Shown here: positions 25,401 through 36,600 of the stretch, one piece after another
Layout: every line of letters begins with the position of its first letter
Position numbering within the stretch: position 1 is the stretch's first letter
Assembly: GCA_947034895.1 (NCBI GenBank)
Contig: OX344763.1
Location: 7,008,501-7,072,500 of the forward strand
Reading direction: 5' to 3'
DNA length: 64,000 nucleotides
Origin: Rhytidiadelphus loreus
Lineage: Eukaryota; Streptophyta; Bryopsida; Hypnales; Hylocomiaceae
Notes under the pieces: generated by a model
Databases searched by the model: none
What the model saw: only the letters and a program-made list of their open reading frames with translations
What the model was told of the DNA's origin: nothing
Translations under genes and position numbers: made by a program

Positions 25401-25600
25401 GTACATATCTTCACGTTGATGTCCTCACACAGGAAGTATGCAAGCAAGCACGCTATCACTTACAGCGAGCTAAGCATCTTCAGAGAGTCCCGACCTGTCC
25501 ATAAAATTCTTCAAATAAGAAAAAGACAAAATGAAGAAAGTATTGACAACCTTGAAATAATTCTCAGCAATGTCTCTGAAAGCAAACTTCGATCCCTGTG
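22425..25600. other. Low-copy island downstream of the GDSL gene, no gene recognised
   Basis: GC-balanced, CpG-containing sequence unlike the MITE blocks. It has many short frames (up to about 84 codons) but no domain, no exon series with conserved protein, and no repeat family. GTACTAC/TACTGTAC-like motifs recur at 22,690-22,960. Could hold a non-coding transcript or regulatory DNA. Confidence 0.4.
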
Positions 25601-25605
25601 ACTGC

Positions 25606-25769
25606 ACTAGATGGGAACTTTGTTAAAATGGCCACAGTTCCGCAATTTGGCACTTTTACGGTTTAGACCACGAAGTCTGAAATCTATGTTGTCTTAGATG
25701 TTATTTTTATAGATTAGACCACGCAGTCTGACAATGGCATATGGAATATGTCATTTTAATGAAATTCCC
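25606..25769. mobile_element. Family G MITE, diverged, about 164 bp
   Basis: Left TTGTTAAAATGGCCACAGTTCC and right TATGTCATTTTAATGAAATTCCC are facing family G ends. Inside, TTAGACCACG(A/C)AGTCTGA occurs twice as a direct repeat about 55 bp apart. Confidence 0.6.
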
Positions 25770-26183
25770 TATCTAGCTGCCATTGCCAGGTTAACCTTAG
25801 AAAACTAGCTTTAAGGTAGAATGCTCTAACTGATGTAGAGTCTAACCACATTTATTTAGCATACACTAAGATATTAAGAAACATCCTCCACTATGATCCA
25901 CAATGGGAAGCTAAATGTATTACTTTGACCACCTTTAATGTAATAAAGTATCTATTTTTTTATATTAAAAATGAATTAATAAAAATATGTGAGGAATATC
26001 TCTTGATTTATAGTTCTTTCACAATATAGAATTTGTCAAATCTAGAAATGGTAAATTCAATGTGTCTAAGGATGAGCATTAGCCAATTGGACACCAATAG
26101 ACTCTCCTACCTTATTTTATTGAGATGATATTCAAATTGATATATTTTCAAGTTGCAAGAGAGTATAGAAATTGTTGAGTAGT

Positions 26184-27290
26184 GCATGGAAGTTGGGCAT
26201 TGGACAACCACGAATGCCTCAAGTATGAGAATCCAACAAATACTAGATATGTCTTTGTAGAATTTTTTTGGACTTGAAGTCTTAACCCCTAAGGCCCTAA
26301 CTGCCTAAGCGACCATATATGGTCGATCTAAAATTTCAGGCTCATTTTGCAATGGGTAATTAAAATTGTTTGACCGTTTAAAAAAAATTGGGGGGCAGTT
26401 TTTAGGGTTAACTATTGAAAACTTTCATTTTTCACTAAAAAAGGTACATATTTGATTGTTGTGAGGTCTCCAAAGCCATATATATATATATGTCCATTAG
26501 TGGAAGAGTAAAGCTTGCTAATTTTACTTCACTTTCTAACTTTGAGCAATTTCACTTGATTTGAGATCTAAAAACTTGTACTTATCCATTTGCTTTGAAA
26601 ATGGTCCCAATTGAAAGAGTAAAGTGTTTTCATGATTTTCACCATTGAAAATTTAAACAAGCAAGTGTTCATTTGGAGTTATTTGTGATTTATAATTATA
26701 AAAAAAATTGCATCTCAACAATTGTAAGGTGGATTGGGTAATGAGTTTAATTTTTTTTCAAGTAATATTAAGTTTTTTGAAAGGGCATTTTAGTGTGCTA
26801 ACACAATTTGTAGTTGTTCATGTCACCTCCAATCCCAAAAAACTTTTATGTGCAAATTTTTGAAACATTGTGGGGAGGGGCAACATACTAAAAATAAAAA
26901 AAAGTACATTTTTCTTGTTATAATCTCACAACTCTTTTGCAATTTTGCACTCAAAATTGGTGTGCATACTAATAAGCAAGCTCTTTAAACATCCATACAG
27001 TTAGATTTTGAAAAAATAATCAATTTATTTCAATGGGGATAACTACAAGCCCATGCTCTTTTTTCATAGTCAAAACACACTTGAAAAGACTTGGGCATTT
27101 TAGGGATTAAGGCAAGAGGCTCGAATTGCGATTGGGCATTTTGAACCATGCATGTAAGTTGGGCATTGGACAACCACCAATGTCTCAAGTGTGAAAATCT
27201 AACAAATACTAGATATGTCTTTGTAGAGATTTTTTGGACTTGAAGTCTTAAGGTAGCAAGCTTGAACTGCAATGAGGCATTTTGAACCAA
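26184..27290. repeat. 141-bp tandem duplication split by MITE D1
   Basis: 26184-26285 (102 bp, ending TTAA) recurs at 27150-27251. The 39 bp following each copy's TTAA (27111-27149 and 27252-27290) are also alike (GGCATTTTGAACCA). D1 sits exactly in the TTAA of the first copy. The layout is simplest as: K insertion, tandem duplication, then D1 insertion. Confidence 0.75.
26286..27106 (+). mobile_element. TTAA-flanked MITE D1, 821 bp
   Basis: TTAA 26282-26285 and 27107-27110 flank CCCCTAAGGCCCTAACTGCC and GGGCATTTTAGGGA. The interior contains CGACCATATATGGTCG and aligns in inverse orientation with D2. Confidence 0.87.
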
Positions 27291-27568
27291 ACATGACACA
27301 AAGGTACATTGTGCTTTCTTTAATGTGACAATATGTACAAATAGTGTACATTCCAGGAGGTGGTCGCTTTAATTTTAGAGCCCTATGGCATTTCAACTTC
27401 AAAATTTCATAACTAATTCCACAAAGCTCCAAAAAATATGAAACAACTTGAGTTAGATGCCATTTCCTCTTGTCTTTCAAGGAAAATTTACTGAAAAATA
27501 ACTCAAGATGTTTTACCTCCCCAAAATTCAGTTTCAGCACTTAGATGGTTGCTTTTTGGACCTCCTAC
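27252..27568 (+). mobile_element. TTAA-type MITE K1, 317 bp
   Basis: TTAA 27248-27251 precedes GGTAGCAAGCTTGAACTGC. The right end GCTTTTTGGACCTCCTACC is followed by TTAT. The ends resemble family J (GGTAG..CTACC) but the interior is distinct. Confidence 0.65.
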
Positions 27569-28017
27569 CTTATAGCAAGCTTATAGAATATCAATTTTTG
27601 AAATTTGTATCAAAGGGAAGATGTTAATTTTTCATCACCCTTGTCTTTAAAAACGACCAAAAAATGTGATATTTTGTATTTATCTTTTTCAAACATAAAG
27701 AAGTATTACCAAGTCTAATCATTTGGAATAATAGATATGTTTATAAAGAATTACAGAAATTTTATATCCTTGTGATTTGGATATTTTTATGTAAAGATTA
27801 CATGACTATTAGACAATAGGGTTGACTTTTTGAGCCCCTTATATTCAATGACAAATTTTTGTAATATAATTTCCTTTAAAATTTACTATAGAAATATGAG
27901 GCTACTATCTATTAACTAAAGATGACATCACATGATCCAAAAAAACATAGTACCTAAGTAATAAATCTCAAACTATCTAGCTCACAATAACACGATGGAT
28001 TGAATTTATGTGCATAT

Positions 28018-28259
28018 GGGCAATTTCGTTAAAATGGCGGTATTCCATTGGCATTTGTACATGAAGGAATGGAAACTGAAGTGTTCAAAGGCACCTATTC
28101 ATCTCATATCAAGCATCGATCGTGTCCCATGCATGCTCAAATCACCACTTGTTTACGTATGGCATTGTCTCCACCATTTTCTTCCGCAAGATCTCATGCC
28201 CTAGTTGGTCCCTTGAACCGCCATTTTAATGGAATACCGCCATTTTAACGAAATTGCCC
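28018..28259. mobile_element. Family G MITE, best copy, 242 bp
   Basis: Left GGGCAATTTCGTTAAAATGG.. and right ..CCATTTTAACGAAATTGCCC are perfect inverted repeats of at least 30 bp. The flanks (GTGCATAT, ATGCATGT) are similar but not a clear direct duplication. A 60-codon frame inside has no recognisable product. Confidence 0.88.
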
Positions 28260-29440
28260 ATGCATGTCAAAATTGATGTTGTTGTGAAATATCAATGTTG
28301 AAACTTAAGATGAACAAAGTGATACTTATAAACATTTTTCAAATCAATTTCAAGCATTTTTCTTTGACAATTCACCTAAAATACAATCTAAAATTTTAGA
28401 ATGTAAAATTTCTTAACATTCTTTTTGGCTAATTCTTCATCTTACAATCTTACATCAACTAGCATAAATGGTTTAAGATTTGATAATTGTAAATAAAAAT
28501 ACTATCATTTTCTACTGATAATAAAATTTAAACACTTCAATAATAGGGTACATTTAATGTTCATTTCCTTACAAAAATACTATGCAATAGTAATTTCAAA
28601 TCTTTAGACATATATAAGAAATATAGTTTAATTTAAAATACATTTAAAAAAAATTGGAAAAAGAAATTTTTTGCTATCCAAAATGTTGCCTAAAAGATGG
28701 AAAAATAACCACAAAAATGCAAATAACATCAAACTTTGTGAGACTCTGCATTCTACAACATTATAAAGCTAAAACAAGTAGTCATTGTATGAGGCTCAAT
28801 TCTAATATCACCAATGACTTGCTTTTCAAGCAAGGTCCTACTCAAACCTTTTTTTTTTGTCAATGCAAACCCTCATCCCCTTACATCTTGAACCAACTAA
28901 ACATAAGAAAGATTTTTGAATTCTCTACTAACATTATATTCAAACATCTCCTCCTATAATGACCTCTTTTTAACAAAATACAAGGAATGTGGCTATTACA
29001 GGGAAAGGTGACATAGAATATTTTATTAAAGGGGAAATTTGTGCATTTTTTTAGTATTATTTGAAGAATGATGTCCCCACCTCCAAATTTCAACTCAATT
29101 TATAAAATTCAATATTCTAGAATGTCAATGCATGCTTCTAAAATCTAATTCAAATGTAGATTTTAGTGCACATAATCAATAAGATTCCTAGATTTTGGAG
29201 GCTCAAATCTAACTAATAAGTAGATTTTGAATTTATAATCTCATTGATTTGTACATTTCAATTTTTTTTAAATGTAAACCCTTTTCTAGGTTTCAAGAAT
29301 TCAAGATGTTAATAATATGCAGATTTCATTTGTTTAAACATTTTCTATTAAAAATAAATTGCATAGGTTTCTAAAATCTATAATCCATAGAAACCTTAGA
29401 TTATTGTGAATTGATTTCATTACTTTAGTGACTAACCACT
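28260..29440. other. AT-rich decayed DNA, nothing recognised
   Basis: CpG-poor, with runs of A and T. Only short open frames and no terminal inverted repeats. Probably old repeat remnants. Confidence 0.4.
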
Positions 29441-29444
29441 TACA

Positions 29445-29817
29445 AGTCTGCCTTTTTCATAGGCTTACATGGACATAATTATTTTTAGATCATTTTCCAG
29501 AGAAAGAGAAATGGACGTGGAAACTAACAGAAGTGGTTGTGTATTTTTTCAAGCATTTTTGAATTACTTATAAATTTTCAAAGATTCAGGGCACGGGTAC
29601 CTATTTGTGACCATAGGTCTCCCAAATCTGTCCACTTGCAATTTGTAAACAGATGTGCAGAAATCAAAGGCAATGATTGACTCTTGCAATAGAAAAATAA
29701 AATTTTCTCAATGCATTTAATTGCTACAATGGTCCATTCAAGGATCACCATGTCTCCATTCTTCACCTCCAAATAGGGGCGGTTCGAAGAAGGCAGGTGC
29801 CTGTAGAGCATACTAGC
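29445..29817 (-). mobile_element. Family J MITE copy J3, inverted
   Basis: Reverse orientation relative to J1. The GAGCATACTAGC end is followed by TTAT. Interior landmarks ATTACTTATAAATTTTCAAA, GGTACCTATTTGTGACCATA and AAATAGGGGCGGTTCG match J1. The other end is eroded. Confidence 0.7.
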
Positions 29818-29849
29818 TTATGTGTCCAACCTCACAGTACCTTTGACAA

Positions 29850-32800
29850 TCGATAAGGGACGATTTCGATCTTGTAAAAATCTACCAAATATTAGATGGA
29901 AGCAACATTGAATGTAAGATGTGTCCATGTGTTGTAAAGTCTACCAATTTGGATTGCACAATGACATTAGATCACCAGGTAAAACTCGCAGAAACTGGAG
30001 GGACAAACTACACAATCTCCAAACCAGTTACAGGGAATTCCAAACAAGTCCGCTGTGAAAGGGTCTCAGGCCCATTGCGAAAAAGAGGTTCACCGCTACA
30101 GCCAAAAGGTCAAATCACTTTTGTGGTTTCGTTCGGAGAATTGCTATCGTTGACAGAGCTAAGATCTTACTGAAAAGCTCACTCGTTTGAGTTATGACTA
30201 TCCGAGACTCCGAGCCAGCTTTGACTGACAACCCCAATTTCACATAGAATCAAGAGCATCGAGAGAGTAAAAGACGCGTTCAGGCGTTACGTTTCTGAAA
30301 ACGACTCAGTATAGTATGACTTTGTGCAGTCCAATACTCCAATCCAGAGGAAGTCAACCGAGAATATGACATAATGATCACCGAAGACATCGAGCAAGCA
30401 TCACAAATAACGACATGCTTTAGAAAAGCAACGGCAGCTAGCCACCAATTATCGATCTCCAAGGGCCGAACATGCACTGCCCATCTGCGGCCCAGACATC
30501 TTTCCACGAAAACGCAGTAGTGTCGTTATTATGATGGCCTGCAATTCATTCATCAGGCGCACTTGATTAGGGTAATCTTGCTTGTCCAGTGGACCTTATA
30601 TTAGTTGAAAGTGCGGATTTCAGTGAAATTGGCGCATTTCAATCGGTCCATCGACACGAGAACACCGGCTGAGGACTGATGAGGACCAGGGGTGACCCCT
30701 GCAGTTGCTAGTGGGGTGGCGTTTTTATTTGTCCCAAACAAAATAAATATATTAAGACAAAATCTCAGATTGGATTTTCCTTAACCCTAGTTGTTTGAGC
30801 TTGAAAAGCCACAATTTTGACGCTTTTAAACACTCCAGTTTAACGAATGTGAACGTCCAAATTAGATGAGGATAAGATTTCCGTAGTAGTGACCTACACA
30901 GCCAGTTCTAAAGTCAACCTAGCAGATATTCCAAAATTCCACACACGTTCGTTTTCGTTTTCTTTTTTGACACAAAAGGCTTTATTCCCGCACAGTCTTT
31001 CTTTGAATCTTGAACTTCACAAAACTAAAAAGTTCTGAATAATATTCTTTAGCTACGCGTACACTGAATTCCTTCAGTTAGCTCAAATTTCCCACCTAGC
31101 ATTCCCAGTCAGCTTAAACTGAATCCCTTGGTGGAAAATGTATATTGTGGGTACAATTGGCGTAAGATCATATATCCTCAGTGTATAATTTTCACACAGC
31201 AAATGAGACGGCTGCACATCATGTTTATTTATCAACAACCACTTCATATTTGCAGGAGCTTCCTGGATTCACTTGTTCCTTGGCACTACCTGCGGAGACA
31301 CATGAAGCAAGGTAAACTAGAACCGTAGAAACTGGAAAGCTTTGCCAAGGAACGGATTTGGATGTTCGGAGCAGTAAGAATAGACTCCGACAAGTGTGGA
31401 CAAAACTGTACTCCCCATTCCTTTGGAACTGTGCACCAGGAATGAAGTACACCAGCTAGTACAGTAACAGGCGTAGCCTACTGCATCATGAACCCTTTTC
31501 AAAAGCACCCTGAGGGAGGGACGGAGCGAGCTCGTTGTTGAATGGCTATTGTGGTAGATGCCACCAAAGCCAGGTCACCCCCGCCCACCCGCCAGGTGAT
31601 CAATCCATTTGTCTTCATATTCTGTGCATTAACCGAAAGGCTAAATTTCACCCCTCCGTCCGAGGCCGGTATTCCGTGCCCCCCCGTCGCACGGGGCAAC
31701 GCTCCTGGGGAACTGTGCCATGACTGGCTGCTACGGTGCAAGTGTGTGCAACTCCCATTAAATAAAAAAAAATCAAATGCTTACCGTTACTACTTACTCG
31801 GACGGCCTTATATCGGAGGGGTTAAATTTGACAGCAGGGTGGGCCGTGGGCCCGGTCGGGGCCACGACCATCATGCATTTATGCAAAGCCAATTGAGGGC
31901 ACCGGATATCCAAATGTCAACTGGCAAGATTTGCCTTGTCTTCTGATGAATGGCAGAATGCAGGAGCTTTGTCTGGCATGCGAAGCATTTGTGAGCAAGG
32001 ATGGGTGGAAAAGCATAAAAAATAACTCATATGTCGGGGAATGGTCACAGTCTTCGACAAAATTGGGTCCAACTGGTTCTTTTGTTTTTTTCTTGCCAAA
32101 AATCCATAAAGCATGCACCGACTGTTGCAGCGTGGTACTCCGTATAACTTATTTCTAGTAAAATATGGTCATCCCAAAGCACAAGGCGTCTGCCATGTTA
32201 TAATACGGAGTAGAATATACATTGAACAAGCGAGACCTCTGCACCACAGGCAGACACGCACAGCAGCAGAGTACACGAGCCATATAAATATCAGGTCATA
32301 ACTTACAGATTGTCGAGTGACATAAACGGAGTTAGAGTAAGCAGAGGTCTGCAGAAGCAAAGAAGTTAACTGACAAGATGAATCATTGTCCTTATTACAC
32401 ACGTAAGGGAAACACACCTCGCGCTTACATGCAGAGGCAGGTTGACATAGTAATAGATCTGATATCTGCTAGTACCTTGAAACATAATGGAAGCTGCAGT
32501 GGTTCTCACTCTCAGAACACTGCAACCAAAGGTAGAAGGGTGGCATGAAGCCACACGAGATATCTGGACGTCAGTTACATGAGCAATTGAACTCTTGCAG
32601 GCCAGGAATTTGTTGACAGTTAGGTTGAATACGAAGACACGGCTGCCTGCACCAATTCAGCTGCAGAAACTCAGCCGTATCTTCGTATATTAAGAACCAC
32701 ACGCGAGCTGGACCTTTGTCGCTGCGTTGAAGGTCTCACACGTCTTCGTCTTCCACTAACAACCCCCCTTCAGGAGTGATCATAGATGGCATGCATGAAC

Positions 32801-33170
32801 TTCGGCCTGCATTGAATTCAATGCGCAGGTTCGTGTCGGACCTCGTACGCTTCATTCGCCATGGTAATCCGGGCCTACAGAATCGTGTGAAGGTTACTGG
32901 ACCCCACAGATGATCCGGAATCCCTTGGCTCCCCCTCAAAGAAACTTGTACACTAAATCCGTCATGCCTAGATCGCTACAATGAAAGTATGCTCCAACTA
33001 AGCACTGGGCGGCATTATTTCCAAGCGTCTGGATTCTGCACACCATGTTCAGACATCAAGATTAGCCCGGACAAAATAAACCCTCAATTAACGACTGCAT
33101 CAATTGCAATAGTTATAATTTCAGTGCCGTGCATCTTAATCTTAACTTTAACCTTAACCTTAATCTTCAT
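29850..33170. other. Low-copy island downstream of MIKC* gene 1, no gene recognised
   Basis: GC-balanced sequence with normal CpG content. The longest frame is 134 codons (31542-31946, plus) and lacks a domain. No spliced conserved protein could be assembled on either strand. A short CCTTAA-type repeat lies at about 33128-33167. Possibly 3' flank or non-coding transcription. Confidence 0.4.
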
Positions 33171-33172
33171 TT

Positions 33173-33178
33173 TTTATT
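33173..33178 (-). terminator. AATAAA candidate poly(A) signal, MIKC* gene 1
   Basis: TTTATT on the plus strand reads AATAAA on the gene strand, about 100 bp past the proposed last exon. It lies next to a short CCTTAA-type simple repeat (about 33128-33167). Candidate only. Confidence 0.3.
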
Positions 33179-33278
33179 AGTTATTAGGTAAGATGGCAGA
33201 ATTTCAAAAGATAAGCTCTCTCCAGGCGCCTACCTGGAACCTCAGATCTACAGAGGTCTTAGTATTCAGGACTGACGT

Positions 33279-33293
33279 TTAAGTCGCCAGGGC
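33279..33293 (-). CDS. Possible last exon of MIKC* gene 1 (ALAT stop)
   Basis: After the donor at 33640, the minus strand has TTGTTTGCAG followed in phase by GCC CTG GCG ACT TAA. This would end the protein five codons after FNQ. The alternative is read-through of the intron, which gives a stop at 33539. The choice is a guess; no paralogous sequence supports it. Confidence 0.25.
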   Translation of the reverse strand, partial: ALAT

Positions 33294-33423
33294 CTGCAAA
33301 CAAGGACTTTTAAGGACCCGAAGCTCGAACAACTGGCTAGGATAGGTGCAGATCTGAATTCTGAGCATTCGGTAGTATAGCTGAATCAGCGAGAGTTTCA
33401 CTGAAAAGGAATTAAATGAGAAG

Positions 33424-33452
33424 GTCAATTTCGTTAAATTGGCGGTATTCCA
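33424..33452. mobile_element. Family G MITE end in the 3' region of MIKC* gene 1
   Basis: GGTCAATTTCGTTAAATTGGCGGTATTCC matches the family G terminus with two or three changes. No opposite end is obvious nearby. It sits downstream of the last traced exon. Gene 2 has a family G element in the corresponding region. Confidence 0.55.
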
Positions 33453-33640
33453 CTACTTTGGCATTTGCACCTTTCAGGACGTTTTGGATGAAATGTAGGT
33501 TTTCGCCTGCCCTAGTTCTGAGCGCTACTTTGAGTATGTCACAACTTTCGGCACCGGAATCGTGTCGACTTACCGAAATTAACGACCGAGGTTCGTGCCC
33601 GGGTTACTGGTCCAGTGAAATTTTGAAAAGCAATCAATAC

Positions 33641-36600
33641 CTGGTTGAAGTACCCTGAGGGGAACTGCGCGGTGGAATACGCCTGATGATGAGCGTGTCG
33701 TGAGATTTGCCAGTTGGAAGCGCTAGCAGGCTCCGATTGGCCCGTGAAGGTTTCGGCGGTTCCTTCCGCGTTGGCTGCCCCGGCGCTGCTACTCGAAGAG
33801 GCGAAGCCCCCGGTGGTCCCTTCCGCCTTGGATTTCTTCGCCTCCGCGTCGTACTGGTCACTGGCCCGCTCCAACGCCATGTCGTGAACGTGCAATCCTC
33901 GGCTAGCGGCGCCCATGAGGTTGATCTGTCCCGCGAGGTTGTGCAGGTTGGATTGCGACGTCGATTGGGGGAAGAAAGTGGAGGGACTCGCTTCAGTAGT
34001 GGACGCCACTTCCCTGCAGATCACAAGTTAGTTCAACCTCGCCTAGACCTTCACAAATATGAAAACGAAGCAGCTAACATCTAGAACACCAATTTCAACG
34101 TTAAATTTGTTATATAGGCATGGACGGTTCAGAGTGACACGATTGTATCATTTAACTGCACAAAGCTCAAAACACTAGGATTGGAGTAAACTTAGTACTG
34201 GAGTTGGATGCCACAATTTTCCATTTTGGCACAAGTGTTAACGAAATAGCTGTAAGTCATAGGCAGTTTATGCCCTGTAGTATGACAGTTGGAATGATGT
34301 GATAATCATGTATATGGTCTAATTAGTTAAATCTTGGCATGCTTCAAAAGAAGCGCAAAATTGTGACATTCAAAACTACAGAACTCGATCCAAAAAACAA
34401 CTGACGACTGGTACAGATGATGGATTCCAGACAAAGCGCCTGGGAGAGTGCCAATCTTTGGAAGATTCGCCATTGCCCATTGGAACAGATATTACTACAT
34501 TACTGACATGACAGTAACATGTAAGGTTACCTATTCATCTGCACTGGCACAATTGCCTGCGAGTTTGATTGCTGGTCCATGAAGTCTTGAAGAATTGCTT
34601 CACGCTCCGGGTTATTCCACTGCAAAAATGGCGGTTGGGCTCCCGGCATTCCTCCTCGCTGCTGTTGCTGTTGCTGCTGGGCCTGTAAAGCCAGCATCTG
34701 CAAGGATTGATGGACACTAAGGGACCGGAATGATGCATTACTAACACTATTCCACTGTTCCAACTTCCAACACAAATAAAATAAGGGATCGTGTCAAACA
34801 AGTACGGACTGAAGGCTAGTTCAAGGGTTAGGCACCTGTCTTTGCATCGCAGTAGCAGCCTCGTAAGCACTGTTTACATAAGCCTGCAACACAGAATGAA
34901 AGGCTACAAATCAATTTCCCAATAATCTTAAATTATGGGACGCATGACCCAGATGTTTTGCGGTGTGTCAGTCTTACAATAAAATCTGATTCATAATACG
35001 CGTTCAAAAATGAAAAATAAATGGAACATGGTACACGGGTACAAACTGCAGGAGGTCAGAGAGGAGCTAGAGCACTTGCCTTCCTTGAGCGCACACGCTC
35101 AATTGCCTGTTCCAACTCTGTCTCCATGTTTGCCAGTTGCTGAACGGAGGTTACACTCTGAAGCAGTTGTTCATCAGCCAAATACAATCTGCACAGCACA
35201 TCGTTGTGTGAGTCCAGGTCTCAGATCCCTAGAAATTTATCAAGACCACCGCCAGGTCAGGCTGGTCAGCTATTTTAATACCTATGACCTCAGGTGTAGT
35301 AACTTGGAGACAGTTGGATGTAAGTTGATCATAATTACATGTCAATTCGTAATATTGGCGGAGTTCAGAGTGCAAAAATCGCAACTCATCTGTAATGGCT
35401 CAATTATACAACTAGGTCCGGTATAAATTTTCGTTTCATTAGGGCGCCCGCCTAGCTAAGTGCCGGTGTGAATTTCTGACAATTAAACGACATTCATATC
35501 TTACATTATAATATAAGCATGTTCTCATTCCACACTCTCCGGGATTAGTAAGTTAAGAACTCTGTCGCGACGCACCTGGCTCGTTGTTGCACCAACTCCT
35601 TCTCCTGTTGCGACTTTTTCAGTTCCTCTTGCAGCAACTGCTCAAGGGATACCACATATTTACAGATTGATTAGCCGAAGCTGTTGCACTGCTAGTCTGT
35701 TCTCACTTCTCACCAATATCCTAAAATTTTCACGGCATGTGTAAAATGGTAATTCACAAGTGCGGATTCAAATGTCAGAAACGTTGAGAAGATACTTCAG
35801 CAGGAGGTGTCAGTAGCTTACCCCTACTTCGTAGGTCTTACTATTATTGTCGGCAGAGAAAACAACCCCAAATCCCCACCACAACTTAGAACGTCAGTAC
35901 TCTTGCATGTGGAAATAGATTCACAGGGAAGTTGGATGACATACAAATCGGAATACAAATTGCAACGAATCTACCATTCTATATATAAACGACAGTGATC
36001 TCCGAGTGCAAATTATCAACTTGCATTCTGGGATTCTAACCTTCCAGATATGAGCTGATTTGATACCAGTTCTTTATCTCCTGCCAGTTTCTTCAAGGCT
36101 TTATGTAAATACTGCACACAGAACGCAAAAACTAATAAGTGATCTCCCAAAAACTGGAAGTATTACAGTATTACTGTAAGTAAACAAGTAATGTGCTTAT
36201 AGTTCCCGTTTGTAAGACTGCAAATGTACGCTCAGTAGAGTTACACTGCAAATTTGGAAGTCGAACGTACCTCAAGATTTTCAATCTTTCTGAACATCGC
36301 CCATGAATCGTCACCCACAAGGCCACGAAACATATTATTTTTTTCATTTTTTCCAAGTAGTCCTGATCATAATACATTACACAGCTGATATAGCAGACTT
36401 CCCTATTGCTTAGGCCCAAGAAACTAGAAAACTTCAAACCAAGATTTCGTGCCCACTGCATAATAGGAAGGATCGGATACGATCACTTGAATGCTGGCAA
36501 ACTTGCACACCTTTTATTTCGCTCATGCAAAGGTAAATTGGCGAATCGAGCGATGACATCCTCGATGCTGCCATCCAGGAACGGACATTGAGTTAGCTCA

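Noticed and set aside
30781..30790. TTAACCCTAG as a possible further TTAA-element end
   Set aside because: No matching inverted end or family interior was found downstream.
31542..31946. 134-codon plus frame
   Set aside because: No domain, no coding-like neighbours; composition alone explains it.
33707..34084. 125-codon plus frame
   Set aside because: Antisense shadow of exon 10 of MIKC* gene 1, which is supported by its paralog.
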